Source: Gammaproteobacteria bacterium (ex Lamellibrachia satsuma) (lineage in GTDB: Bacteria; Pseudomonadota; Gammaproteobacteria; Chromatiales; Chromatiaceae). From it: a stretch of 64,000 nt of DNA. Shown one piece after another: positions 41,596-49,539 of the stretch. The stretch is taken from positions 2,582,001 to 2,646,000 of the forward strand of contig CP053680.1 of assembly GCA_019623805.1 (NCBI GenBank), written 5' to 3'. A program made the position numbers and the translations under genes. Every line of letters starts with the position of its first letter. Positions within the stretch are counted from its first letter, which is position 1. The notes beneath the pieces are model-generated. The model had not been told where the DNA came from, did not search any database, and saw only the letters and a list, made by a program, of their open reading frames with translations.

Positions 41596-41901
41596 ATGTC
41601 GATTAGCAAATCTCTTTCAACTGACGGTGCAAAGGTGACGATTACCGTTGCTGGAAGGTTTGATTTTTCAACTCACCAGGATTTCATCAAGGCCTACAAG
41701 GAACAGCCAAAAGGTGAGAAGGAATATGTCGTGGATCTCTCCCACGCAGAATATATGGATAGCTCCGCGATGGGAATGTTGCTGCAGTTGCGGGAGCATA
41801 GCAGCAAAAAACCGGGCAGTGTGGTGCTGGTAAATGGTAATGAAGCGATCCAGGATATCCTGAGGATCGCCAATTTTTCCGCCTTGTTCACTATCCAGTA
41901 A
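41596..41901 (+). CDS. STAS-domain protein, paralogue of preceding gene
   Basis: The 101-residue protein has the acceptor motif YMDSSAMGMLLQLRE, nearly the same as the preceding protein. An AGGAGG ribosome site lies seven bases before the ATG. The two genes are a tandem duplication and close the chemotaxis cluster. Confidence 0.88.
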   Translation: MSISKSLSTDGAKVTITVAGRFDFSTHQDFIKAYKEQPKGEKEYVVDLSHAEYMDSSAMGMLLQLREHSSKKPGSVVLVNGNEAIQDILRIANFSALFTIQ

Positions 41902-41973
41902 TTTCAATCCGACTGGAAACCCGTTTAATCTTTCCGGTATCCTTGCCGCTAATTTTTAGCGGGATATCAGACC

Positions 41974-43065
41974 ATGGGATTTAAATGTGGCATCGTGGGC
42001 CTGCCGAATGTCGGCAAATCCACCCTCTTCAACGCACTGACCAAAGCGACTATTGCGGCGGAAAACTATCCGTTCTGTACTATTGATCCCAATGTAGGGG
42101 TGGTTCCGCTGCCTGATTCCCGGCTCGATGTGATTGCAGAAATCGTCAAGCCGCAGAATATTCTTCCTACCACGATGCAATTCGTCGATATTGCCGGCTT
42201 GGTTGCCGGGGCTTCCAAAGGTGAAGGGCTGGGAAATAAATTCCTGGCAAATATCCGTGAGACCGATGCAGTTGCCCAAGTCGTGCGCTGTTTTGAGAAT
42301 GACGACGTGGTCCATGTTGCCGGTAAGATCAACCCATTGGCAGATATCGAGGTGATCAATACGGAGTTGGCGCTGGCCGATCTCGAATCCGTTGAGAAGG
42401 CACTGGACAAGACTGCCCGCCAGGCGAAGACCGGAGATAAAAAAATACTGGCGCGTAAGGCACTGTTGGAGCGTGTTCGTGATCACCTGGATGAAGGCCG
42501 TGCGGTACGCTCCATGGCGCTTTTGGACGATGAGTTGCTGGAACTGCGGGATCTGTTTCTGCTCACCATCAAGCCGGTGTTCTACATCGCCAACGTCGAT
42601 GAAGAGGGCTTCGAGAACAATCCGCATCTGGACAGTGTTCGTGAGATTGCAGAAGCTGAGGGTGCCGATGTGGTGCCGGTCTGTGCTGCCATCGAGGCGG
42701 AGATCGTAGAGCTGGACGAGGAGGACCGGGAGGCGTTTCTGACGGATTTGGGTCTGGATGAGCCGGGACTGAATCGGGTGGTGCGGGCAGGCTATCATCT
42801 CCTGGGGCTGGAGACCTACTTCACCGCAGGTGAAAAAGAGGTGCGAGCCTGGACCATCTCAGCCAGCGCGACGGCGCCCCAAGCAGCCGGCGTGATTCAC
42901 ACCGACTTTGAGCGGGGTTTCATACGCGCCGAGGTCATTGCCTACAACGATTTTGTCGAGTTCGGGGGCGAGCAGGGCGCCAGAGATGCAGGCCGGCTGC
43001 GCTCGGAAGGCAAGGAGTATGTGGTCAAGGATGGGGATGTCATCCACTTCCGATTTAATGTCTGA
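41974..43065 (+). CDS. ychF: Ribosome-associated ATPase YchF/OLA1
   Basis: The 363-residue protein starts with the Obg-family G1 motif [17 protein letters not shown] and has [24 protein letters not shown] replaces the usual NKxD, the change that gives YchF its ATP preference. A C-terminal TGS-like domain (about 275-360) ends with DVIHFRFNV. The protein is highly conserved and binds ribosomes. It precedes a tRNA gene. Confidence 0.97.
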   Translation: MGFKCGIVGLPNVGKSTLFNALTKATIAAENYPFCTIDPNVGVVPLPDSRLDVIAEIVKPQNILPTTMQFVDIAGLVAGASKGEGLGNKFLANIRETDAVAQVVRCFENDDVVHVAGKINPLADIEVINTELALADLESVEKALDKTARQAKTGDKKILARKALLERVRDHLDEGRAVRSMALLDDELLELRDLFLLTIKPVFYIANVDEEGFENNPHLDSVREIAEAEGADVVPVCAAIEAEIVELDEEDREAFLTDLGLDEPGLNRVVRAGYHLLGLETYFTAGEKEVRAWTISASATAPQAAGVIHTDFERGFIRAEVIAYNDFVEFGGEQGARDAGRLRSEGKEYVVKDGDVIHFRFNV

Positions 43066-43090
43066 AAAACGTTAGCAGGCCCTGGGCAGT

Positions 43091-43119
43091 TGACATGATT
43101 TGGTTGCATCAGTATTCTT
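43091..43119 (+). promoter_or_regulatory. Sigma-70-type promoter of tRNA-Met
   Basis: TTGACA and TATTCT separated by 17 bases, the second box 35 bases before the tRNA 5' end. Confidence 0.65.
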
Positions 43120-43153
43120 CCGGGCCTTCGCAGTGTTCTGCGGCAATAAAATT

Positions 43154-43230
43154 GGCAAGGTAGCTCAGTTGGTTAGAGCACCGCACTCATAATGCGGGGG
43201 TCGGCAGTTCAAATCTGCCCCTTGCTACCA
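43154..43230 (+). tRNA. tRNA-Met (anticodon CAT), elongator type
   Basis: The 77-base cloverleaf has an acceptor stem GGCAAGG pairing with CCTTGCT (closing G-U), D-loop TAGCTCAGTTGGTTAGAGC, anticodon loop CTCATAA giving CAT, T-loop TTCAAAT and an encoded CCA end. The first pair is G-U and the body closely resembles E. coli elongator tRNA-Met. An Ile2 (lysidine) identity with the same anticodon is less likely but not excluded. A 10-bp copy of its 3' end recurs at 47471. Confidence 0.93.
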
Positions 43231-43245
43231 TATTTTCAATGACTT

Positions 43246-43270
43246 ACGGCTGCTTCGGCGGCCGTTTTCA
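43246..43270 (+). terminator. Intrinsic terminator after tRNA-Met
   Basis: Hairpin ACGGCTGC-TTCG-GCGGCCGT, followed by TTTCATTTCTT, 16 bases after the tRNA 3' end. Confidence 0.65.
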
Positions 43271-44577
43271 TTTCTTGTGTGACGGCTCGAAGAATCGGCG
43301 TCGTTACGCGTCTTCCCTTTCGGGCCTGGAAAGACCCGGGCTGTCTCGTTGTTCCGCTGTCCAATGATGATCGATCTGGTGGTCACTGGTCGTTCCCGTC
43401 CGGTGCTTCGGTCTTTGGGACAGAAGTAGCCAGCCAGGGCGGATTTCTGTCACGCAATAACCGCGCTGTATAGTTCAGAACAGCGATCACGGTGCGAAAA
43501 GCGCGTCCGACGGCTTGATGCCCTGCTGATCCCTTTCGAACGCCCCAGCATGCCCTGGTGGACGTGTGATAGCAGTAACCTCCGATGTAGGTGTCTAGTG
43601 GGCCATGCGGAAAATAAGTTCACAGCTTTCATCCCTTCGCGGCGTCTGCCGTCGTTGCAAGACGCTTGCTGTAGAATGGCTACAGCGGCGGTCTTGCGCC
43701 TTGCCAGGCACCACAAATGAATAAAATCTGTTTCCTTACTTTCCGCATGGCCCACTAGCGGTTCCAGGTCTGTGATTGTCCGTTCGCCGCTTTAGCCTTT
43801 TCACTCATACCCAGATATGCGGTGGCTTGTTTCTTTTGAGGAAGCAGGTGCCGGTGATCATGCTGAAATAACAGTCTCTGGGCTGTCATTGGCGGAAACA
43901 CTTCGCCTGTTCCAGGCATCTGCCGGTGTACAGCCATTGGCGTCATGTTCTTCGTCACACAAATCGGCTATTCGTAGATCCATGGCGCTTCAGGCCGTGC
44001 CGTACCAGGTAAAGTTGTGATGATGCTGTCGAAATTGAGGAAAACCCGCGAAGGTAGTCAGCAGCGTTGTTGGTACCATTGATGACGAAGAGGCGAAGCG
44101 GTGCATTGATGCAGATTCCGATCTGCTGATCCGCTTGAAAGAAGTGCTGCATTCGTTTCAGCTCAGTATGGGGAAGAGGGGCGGTATTGATGGTGGATCT
44201 AACCCGATATATTAACCACAACGAACTCGCTTTTGTAGCGGCTGCGGACTCGATGTTGTCGATCGAGATCTGACCGATGTGATTGAGGTGATATGCGGCA
44301 TTACCAATGAAAATCGGCTACTATGGGACGGAATCGTGACTAAAGAGGCACAGAAATGGGCCATGGACACGTCTTTGACGACCGACTCGATACTCTGTTG
44401 GTGGCGACTTCTCGCCGCACAAACCCTATTTATCCCGTCTCCAGCCTGCCTGCTGAAAACAATTTCCCACTAAATGAGTTTGGGCGGTCACTACCGGGCT
44501 GCTCTGTCCAGCGGGCATTTACCCGCAGAGCGCAGCATATGTGAATAAATGCTTAGATATTAGAGAATATGCGATTT
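43271..44577. other. Gene-free, decayed accessory DNA
   Basis: I find no intact gene in these 1.3 kb. Short open frames on both strands break off and share no motifs I know. The plus strand near 44060-44210 and 44270-44470 gives protein-like runs (IDDEEAKRCIDADSDLLIRL; DVIEVICGITNENRLLWDG) interrupted by stops, which suggests remnants of one or more lost genes. A MITE-like palindrome sits at 43595-43758. Confidence 0.5.
43595..43758. mobile_element. MITE-like palindromic element with 24-bp inverted ends
   Basis: The 164-bp element runs from CTAGTGGGCCATGCGG to its inverted copy CCGCATGGCCCACTAG; the 24-bp ends differ at one position. The middle is itself a long hairpin: GCAAGAC...GCTGTAG, a five-base loop, CTACAGC...GTCTTGC. 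There is no coding capacity. CTAG at each outer end could be part of the ends or a target duplication of the kind made by IS5-like elements. Confidence 0.75.
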
Positions 44578-44599
44578 TTTGCGTGAAAGAGAGGCTTGT

Positions 44600-46033
44600 A
44601 TGACTAATGTTGAAAGACTTTTTGAAGCATGTGAATCGGGGTGTCTAAATGAAGTGATGAGTCTGATAGCCCCGAGATTCTTATTTGTAAGCCTCGCGTC
44701 AAAGGTCGAGATAAATACAATTGATAAGAATGGTAATGCTCCGCTGCACATTGCGTCAAAGAATGGCCATAATACAATCGTTAAGATACTCATTGACAAG
44801 GGCGCCGATGAAAATCTCACGAACAAGAATGGCGACACCCCACTGAATTGGGCATTAATCAAAGGCCATGAGGATGTTGCTGAGTTTATCATTGGAAAAG
44901 GCGCTGATATTAATGCCGCAAATAAGCATGCTAACCCTCCACTACACAAGGCTCTGGAGTTTAAACGCAGAAACATTGCAGAACTGCTTATTAACAAAGG
45001 TGCAGATGTGAACGCGGTGGATAGGAATGGCAAGACTGCGCTTCTGTGGGCGTCGATGCAAGGCTTTGAAGATATTGTAAAACTTGTTCTACAAAAAGGC
45101 GTAGATTTAAATGCATCTGACAAGTATGGCAATACTCCGGTGTACATGGCATTGAAGGGTGGCCACAAAAATATCGAAAATCTCCTCGTTAGCAAAGGTG
45201 CAGTTGTAGAGAGTCATATTAAAGACACGGTGGAAGAAGAGATGCCTCAGCCTAATGAGCGAAACTCTGGTGGAGACGTGTTTATGATGCCTATTGGAGA
45301 CGGTCTCTTTGGTGCGTGTCGAGTGATTCGTAGAGGCGACCCAGCCAAACGACATCTGAATGATTGGATGGAAGTAACGGAAAATGGCATTCTCGTTACC
45401 CTGACTGCTTGGATGGGAACAGCGCAACCAGATATTTCCGAACCAAAATTGAGGGAGCCGTTGCGCAAGACCTTCGGGGATTGGAATGGTGAAACCGAAT
45501 TAATTTGGGTTACAAAACCACTTCCTGCTGAGTTCATATGCATCGGAAAGCTACAACCAACCGCTGAAGAATTGAAGCTGAATAGTAACGAAAATTCAGG
45601 CTGGTATTGGCTTTTGGATATGGTTGCAGAACAATGCAAGTGGGAAAAAGAAAGTAAAAAAGGAGATGCAACTGAAATCGATCCTAACATAAAAGAAACA
45701 ATGATTACTGAGTATTTAGATGAAACACTTTTTTACGCATCAGAAGGTGGAAATCTTGCAGAAATCACTGCTGCAATCCATGGGGGAGCTAATTCCAATG
45801 CTCATAATGGAGTAAATACCGCACTTATGATGGCTGCACGAAATGGCCATATAGAAGCGTTAAAGCTTCTTCTTGATGCAGGTGCTGACCCAAACATTAC
45901 GAATAGTGCAGGAGATACTGCACTCCGATGGGCAGGAGAGAACTCAGATATTATAGAAATACTTCGGGAGGTTACTGACTTAACAAAGGAAAAATCTATT
46001 TTTGAATTTCCTCTTATGAAACAACGAGAATGA
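44600..46033 (+). CDS. Ankyrin-repeat protein with an unassigned domain between two repeat blocks
   Basis: The product has about 477 residues. Five ankyrin repeats (about 40-200; NGNAPLHIASKNGHNTIV and similar) precede a central region of about 130 residues that is not ankyrin (MPIGDGLFGACRVIRR, LPAEFICIGKLQPT, WYWLLDMVAEQCKWE). About three more repeats close the protein (about 380-470). The central region has the flavour of small immunity or adaptor domains (GDGxFGAxRVxRR), but I cannot assign it. I chose the ATG at 44600 with GAGAGG five bases upstream over an earlier TTG. The gene is visibly AT-richer than the chromosome around it, has no signal peptide and lies in the accessory segment after tRNA-Met. 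Confidence 0.8.
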   Translation: MTNVERLFEACESGCLNEVMSLIAPRFLFVSLASKVEINTIDKNGNAPLHIASKNGHNTIVKILIDKGADENLTNKNGDTPLNWALIKGHEDVAEFIIGKGADINAANKHANPPLHKALEFKRRNIAELLINKGADVNAVDRNGKTALLWASMQGFEDIVKLVLQKGVDLNASDKYGNTPVYMALKGGHKNIENLLVSKGAVVESHIKDTVEEEMPQPNERNSGGDVFMMPIGDGLFGACRVIRRGDPAKRHLNDWMEVTENGILVTLTAWMGTAQPDISEPKLREPLRKTFGDWNGETELIWVTKPLPAEFICIGKLQPTAEELKLNSNENSGWYWLLDMVAEQCKWEKESKKGDATEIDPNIKETMITEYLDETLFYASEGGNLAEITAAIHGGANSNAHNGVNTALMMAARNGHIEALKLLLDAGADPNITNSAGDTALRWAGENSDIIEILREVTDLTKEKSIFEFPLMKQRE

Positions 46034-46044
46034 AGAACTCTGAA

Positions 46045-46131
46045 CGCTTTGATTGGTTGCTTATTGAATATCTATCATGGTATCGATCCAGATAAGGTTG
46101 CGGACACCAGCCTTGGATATTTAAGCGTTTA
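46045..46131 (+). other. Possible degenerate attC-like site after the ankyrin gene
   Basis: TCTGAACGCTT at 46045-46055 and AAGCGTTTAGG near 46124-46134 are imperfect inverted partners (AACGCTT/AAGCGTT exact), placed as the outer arms of an integron attC site just after the ankyrin stop. The inner arms are not convincing and a palindromic repeat overlaps the right side. Tentative. Confidence 0.25.
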
Positions 46132-46185
46132 GGGTCAGAGTAAAAACTCCAGGAAAGAATAAGGATTTTTACTCTGACCCTAAAC
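46127..46185. repeat. Perfect 20-bp inverted repeat (GTCAGAGTAAAAA family)
   Basis: 46127-46146 (GTTTAGGGTCAGAGTAAAAA) and 46166-46185 are perfect inverted copies separated by 19 bases. It resembles REP-type palindromes mobilised by RAYT transposases. No transposase is adjacent. Confidence 0.75.
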
Positions 46186-46203
46186 TTACAGTTATGAATT
46201 CAT

Positions 46204-46452
46204 ATGAGTAAAGGTCAACAACAACATAAATGTGATGAAAACTGGTACAAAGATGCCGAGGTTGTTTATTCAAAAATAAACGTTGAGCAATATTCTTGGG
46301 TTTTGGTTCAAACTTGGTATGCATCTGAACATGAAGTATCAGACGGTATGGCAGAAAAAGTGGGTGATATCATCAGTTCGCATGATTTACTTATTTCTTT
46401 TTGTCCATTTTGTGGGGAAAGATTGACGGATATTAAGCCGAACACATGGTAA
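46204..46452 (+). CDS. Small orphan protein with C-terminal CPFCG zinc-ribbon-like motif
   Basis: The 82-residue protein has one early cysteine (HKCDENW) and FCPFCGERL near the end, which could bind zinc. The gene is AT-rich. Its stop codon lies two bases before the attC-like site, the normal geometry of an integron gene cassette. I do not recognise the family. The ribosome site is weak. Confidence 0.55.
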   Translation: MSKGQQQHKCDENWYKDAEVVYSKINVEQYSWVLVQTWYASEHEVSDGMAEKVGDIISSHDLLISFCPFCGERLTDIKPNTW

Positions 46453-46453
46453 A

Positions 46454-46534
46454 TCATAACAAGCAGGTAAAGTTCGCTCCCGTTGGTCGCTGGGACCTCC
46501 GCTACTCTACGGCCCCTTACCTAAAACGTTGAAC
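46454..46534 (+). other. Integron attC-like recombination site
   Basis: The right simple site GTTGAAC (46528-46534) fits the attC core GTTRRRY exactly. On the left, CATAACAAG is the opposing core. Inner arms AGGTAA (46464-46469) and TTACCT (46516-46521) pair perfectly. The centre (TCGCTCCCGTTGGTCGCTGG, CTACGGCCCCTTACC) has the look of chromosomal-integron attC sites. It sits between two small orphan genes on the same strand. No integrase gene is in the window. Confidence 0.6.
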
Positions 46535-46960
46535 AAATTTCGTGAAATATTTAGAGAAGTAGCACTATCAGCAACAGAAGGAATTACTGTACCTGCAGTA
46601 TTGGATAAAGGTGAGGAAAAAGACATATTAGTAATACCGAAACAGAGGGAAAATGGTTTTGGAGTTTCATTAGAATGTTTTGATTACGGTGTTTATCCTT
46701 TAGCAGAAGGTTGGCACAGTGGTTGTTGGGACGTTACTGTGTGGGTGCCACAACAGTTAAAACAGGGGTTAGCCGAATTTATAGATTCAGTCTTAAATGA
46801 TGCCGTGTTTGAAATCAGGTATTCAAACTTAAGGCCATACAAATGGATAATGTATTATCAGTTCGAAGGCGATCGCATGAGTGATGAAGTTGGAACAATT
46901 CTATTTAATTGGTTTGGCAATAGAACGGTAAAACGGTTTACCAATGCGGAAGAAACGTAA
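46529..46960 (+). CDS. Orphan cassette-like gene of unknown function
   Basis: The 143-residue soluble protein is AT-rich, with no recognised motif. The only upstream start in frame is the TTG that lies inside the attC core GTTGAAC, so translation would begin right at the cassette boundary. The stop (CGTAACAAGG) overlaps what looks like the left end of another attC, whose remainder is replaced by a palindromic repeat. Function unknown; a small immunity-type protein is possible but unproven. Confidence 0.5.
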   Translation: MNKFREIFREVALSATEGITVPAVLDKGEEKDILVIPKQRENGFGVSLECFDYGVYPLAEGWHSGCWDVTVWVPQQLKQGLAEFIDSVLNDAVFEIRYSNLRPYKWIMYYQFEGDRMSDEVGTILFNWFGNRTVKRFTNAEET

Positions 46961-46969
46961 CAAGGAAAC

Positions 46970-47030
46970 AATAGGGGGTAGACCACGTTTTTTTAGCAGT
47001 CATCCATAATAACCGTGGTCTGTCCCTATT
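46970..47030. repeat. Imperfect palindrome (AATAGGG...AGACCACG family)
   Basis: Left arm AATAGGGGGTAGACCACG and right arm CGTGGTCTGTCCCTATT are inverted copies with two differences and a loop of 26 bases. The arrangement resembles REP elements. It interrupts a probable attC start. Confidence 0.65.
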
Positions 47031-47035
47031 ATTTG

Positions 47036-47467
47036 ATGAAAAATTGGCTACACACATTCTTTCGTGGCATCTTGCCACTAGGCATAAGCATTTTTTTGGG
47101 ATGCTCTGAGATAGAAGAATCAATACATTACTACGATAAAAAAGTGTATGAGCGCTTTATTATCAAACTAGATAGGAAAGGTATTTCATATCGGAAAGGG
47201 TATGAGTTGAGTGTTTTTTATCCTCTAAGCGAGTCTGAACGAGTATTGGCGGTAAAAAAAGAAATCGAGTCCGAGTATTTCACTGGCTGTGGCGGAAGTA
47301 TGGTTTCCCCAGAAAGACAGATGATTTTGGAAGCAGCGTTAATGAAAAGCGGAATTCCTTTTAAGATCGTCATTACGGATGAAGGGGAAAAAGTAGTCTG
47401 CCAAACTGAGTACCAGGAGGCCTTCCATGAAATATTTGAAAAGGCCCTAAAAGGCGACATCAAATGA
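47036..47467 (+). CDS. Small exported or lipoprotein-like orphan protein
   Basis: The 143-residue product (ATG at 47036) has an N-terminal hydrophobic segment (about 8-22) ending FLGC, a marginal lipobox with Cys near residue 23. A charged soluble domain follows, with pairs of strands and helices, and no known motif. The gene is AT-rich. Its stop lies four bases before the 10-bp copy of the tRNA 3' end, so it is the last gene of the accessory segment. Confidence 0.5.
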   Translation: MKNWLHTFFRGILPLGISIFLGCSEIEESIHYYDKKVYERFIIKLDRKGISYRKGYELSVFYPLSESERVLAVKKEIESEYFTGCGGSMVSPERQMILEAALMKSGIPFKIVITDEGEKVVCQTEYQEAFHEIFEKALKGDIK

Positions 47468-47470
47468 GCG

Positions 47471-47480
47471 CCTTGCTACC
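47471..47480 (+). repeat. 10-bp copy of the tRNA-Met 3' end (possible att remnant)
   Basis: CCTTGCTACC matches tRNA bases 43220-43229 in the same orientation. It bounds the AT-rich segment on its far side. Ten bases is short for an attachment site, so this is suggestive only. Confidence 0.4.
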
Positions 47481-47487
47481 CTAATTG

Positions 47488-47527
47488 AAAAGCCCCGCGA
47501 CTCAATCTGAGTCGCGGGGCTTTTTTT
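47488..47527 (+). terminator. Strong intrinsic terminator
   Basis: GCCCCGCGACTC and GAGTCGCGGGGC form a perfect 12-bp stem with a four-base loop, followed by seven T. It lies just after the accessory segment and ends transcription before the amtB promoter. Confidence 0.92.
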
Positions 47528-47577
47528 GCGTCATCGGAACGCTGTCATGACTCAATATGGTGCAAGTCATTCGTTTT

Positions 47578-47594
47578 TGCACCATGCACGTGCA
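47578..47594 (+). promoter_or_regulatory. NtrC-like binding site upstream of amtB
   Basis: TGCACC-N5-CGTGCA compared with the NtrC consensus TGCACC-N5-GGTGCA (one mismatch). A further half site, GGTGCA, lies at about 47559. The spacing of about 80 bases to the -24/-12 promoter fits an enhancer. Confidence 0.65.
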
Positions 47595-47659
47595 AAGCGG
47601 CGAGATGAAAAGATGTTCTGCCCGACTTAACACCATGTAATTATTTATGTTTTTTGTGA

Positions 47660-47674
47660 AGGCACAATTATTGC
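47660..47674 (+). promoter_or_regulatory. Sigma-54 promoter of amtB
   Basis: AGGCAC-N6-TTGC has GG and GC at the correct -24/-12 spacing and differs from TGGCAC...TTGC only at the first base. It lies 75 bases upstream of the amtB ATG. Confidence 0.75.
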
Positions 47675-47749
47675 TTTAGTAGGCACCAATTCAAAGCAGT
47701 AAACGAAATTAAGTCTCAAAATAAAACTTGTTCGAAATAGGTGTAAACA

Positions 47750-49060
47750 ATGTCAATCGTAAACAGATCAATTAGAGCGGCGTTTGGGGTGATGGCCCTG
47801 ATCTCGATTCCGGCCATGGCCGTGGCGGAAGAGGCTGTCATGAACAGTGCCAATACCGGCTGGATCATGACTACCACCGCACTGGTGCTGTTTATGACCC
47901 TGCCGGGCCTGGCACTGTTCTATGGTGGGTTGGTGCGTACCAAGAACGTGTTGTCTGTGTTGATGCAGTGTTTTGCCATCGCGGGTGTTGCCAGCATCAT
48001 CTGGTTCCTCTTTGGCTACAGCCTGGCATTTGGTGAGGGGAATGCCTGGATCGGGGACTTCAGTAAGGTCATGCTCTCCGGTGTCGGCAAAGAGACGCTC
48101 TCAGGTGACATTCCTGAATCCCTTTTCATGATGTTTCAGATGACCTTCGCCATTATCACCCCGGCGCTGATCATTGGCGGTTACGCGGAGCGAATGAAAT
48201 TTTCCGCCATGCTGATCTTCAGCACGCTCTGGCTGATAGTGGTCTATATCCCCGTGACCCATTGGGTCTGGGGCGGTGGCTGGCTGGGCGCTATGGGGCT
48301 TTACGATTTTGCCGGTGGCACAGTGGTGCATATCACCGCAGGTGTGGCGGCTCTCGTTGCAGCCATGGTGCTGGGGCCGCGCAAGGGGTTCGGTTCTGCC
48401 GCGATGATGCCGCACAATATGACCATGACGGTTACCGGCGCCGGTATGCTCTGGGTCGGCTGGTTTGGCTTCAATGGCGGCAGCGCGCTTGCATCCGATG
48501 GGAGTGCCGCGATGGCGATATTGGTGACTCACATCTCCGCTGCCATGGGGGCTATAACCTGGGTGGTTCGGGAGTGGATCAAGTTCGGCAAACCCAGTGC
48601 ATTGGGTGCGGTTACAGGTATGGTGGCCGGCCTCGGCACCATTACGCCGGCGTCTGGTTTTGTCGGTCCCGGTGGTGCCTTGATTATCGGCCTGCTGGCG
48701 GGGGCTGTCTGTTTCTCGGCAACCAACTATCTCAAACAGGTGTTGAAGATTGATGATTCACTGGATGTTTTTCCGGTGCATGGTGTCGGCGGTATCATGG
48801 GTACCCTGCTTGCGGGCGTCTTCTCTGCCACATCCCTTGGGGTTTTCTCCGGTTATGGTTTCGCTGAGGGCATTGAAACCATGGGGGGGCAGGTCTATGT
48901 CCAGTTTATCGGTGTGGTGGCGACTATTGTTTTTACCGCAGTTGTGAGCTATCTCATTCTCAAGCTGGTGGACAAGCTGGTGGGGCTGCGGGTCACAGAA
49001 GAGGACGAGATCCAAGGCCTGGATGTCGCACTGCACGAAGAGCGCGGTTACGACCTCTGA
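47750..49060 (+). CDS. amtB: Ammonium transporter AmtB
   Basis: The 436-residue protein has a cleavable signal peptide (ending AVAEEA) and 11 membrane segments. It has the Amt signature DFAGGTVVHITAGVAAL with the first pore His and FPVHGVGGIMGTL with the second. It conducts ammonium into the cell under nitrogen limitation. The usual partner glnK is not adjacent; the following gene is unrelated and on the other strand. Sigma-54 and NtrC-like sites upstream indicate nitrogen control. Confidence 0.96.
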   Translation: MSIVNRSIRAAFGVMALISIPAMAVAEEAVMNSANTGWIMTTTALVLFMTLPGLALFYGGLVRTKNVLSVLMQCFAIAGVASIIWFLFGYSLAFGEGNAWIGDFSKVMLSGVGKETLSGDIPESLFMMFQMTFAIITPALIIGGYAERMKFSAMLIFSTLWLIVVYIPVTHWVWGGGWLGAMGLYDFAGGTVVHITAGVAALVAAMVLGPRKGFGSAAMMPHNMTMTVTGAGMLWVGWFGFNGGSALASDGSAAMAILVTHISAAMGAITWVVREWIKFGKPSALGAVTGMVAGLGTITPASGFVGPGGALIIGLLAGAVCFSATNYLKQVLKIDDSLDVFPVHGVGGIMGTLLAGVFSATSLGVFSGYGFAEGIETMGGQVYVQFIGVVATIVFTAVVSYLILKLVDKLVGLRVTEEDEIQGLDVALHEERGYDL

Positions 49061-49085
49061 TCAAATTCAGCCTGGAGTAACGGGA

Positions 49086-49116
49086 ACCTGCCGGGCCGAT
49101 GGTCCGGCGGGTTTTC
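49086..49116. terminator. Intrinsic terminator after amtB
   Basis: CCTGCCGG and CCGGCGGG form a stem with a nine-base loop, followed by TTTTCTTT. It lies between the convergent amtB and QueD-like genes and may serve amtB. Confidence 0.75.
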
Positions 49117-49125
49117 TTTGGCCCG

Positions 49126-49539
49126 TTATTGACCTGATGGGCGGCGATAGCTGGCCAGGGCGCTGTCGGTTTCGTAGATTGCCACTTCGACGACGGGAAA
49201 TCCCCCCTTTGCAACCTGATCAAAGATCAGGCGGGCGATGTTTTCGGCAGTGGGATTGTTTTTCATCACATAGACCCGTTCTCCTGCGGCCTGCAGCGTG
49301 GGCAGAATCGGATCGTCCTGGTGCATCAGCATGTTGTGGTCGAGCTCGCTGTCGATCCACTGCTTGACGAAACCCCCGATATCGCTGAAGTCGCAGACCA
49401 TGCCCATCTCGTCCAGTTCGCTGCTCTCCAGACGAATCACCGCAGTGGCGTTGTGGCCATGCAGATAACGGCACTTGCCTTTGTGGTTGAGCAGGCGGTG
49501 CCCGTAGCAGAAATGAATCTCTTTGGTGACGGTGTACAT
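49126..49539 (-). CDS. 6-pyruvoyl-tetrahydropterin synthase / QueD family protein
   Basis: The 137-residue protein (ATG chosen at 49539) has zinc ligands in FCYGHRLLNH and YLHGHNA and the catalytic Cys in KGKCRYLHGH. The late motif PTAENIARLIFD is typical of QueD and PTPS. QueD makes 6-carboxytetrahydropterin, a precursor of queuosine. Other PTPS-fold members make different pterins, so the exact product is not certain. No other queuosine gene is in the window. Confidence 0.85.
   Translation of the reverse strand: MYTVTKEIHFCYGHRLLNHKGKCRYLHGHNATAVIRLESSELDEMGMVCDFSDIGGFVKQWIDSELDHNMLMHQDDPILPTLQAAGERVYVMKNNPTAENIARLIFDQVAKGGFPVVEVAIYETDSALASYRRPSGQ

Noticed and set aside
43279..44544. Several 60-100-codon open frames between tRNA-Met and the ankyrin gene
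   Set aside because: They overlap each other on both strands, lack ribosome sites and motifs, and one spans the palindromic element. Treated as decayed DNA.
47488..47527. Reading the strong terminator as the tRNA-Met terminator cut off by the insertion
   Set aside because: The tRNA has its own hairpin with T-rich tail at 43246-43270, so this argument for an insertion is not needed and not safe.
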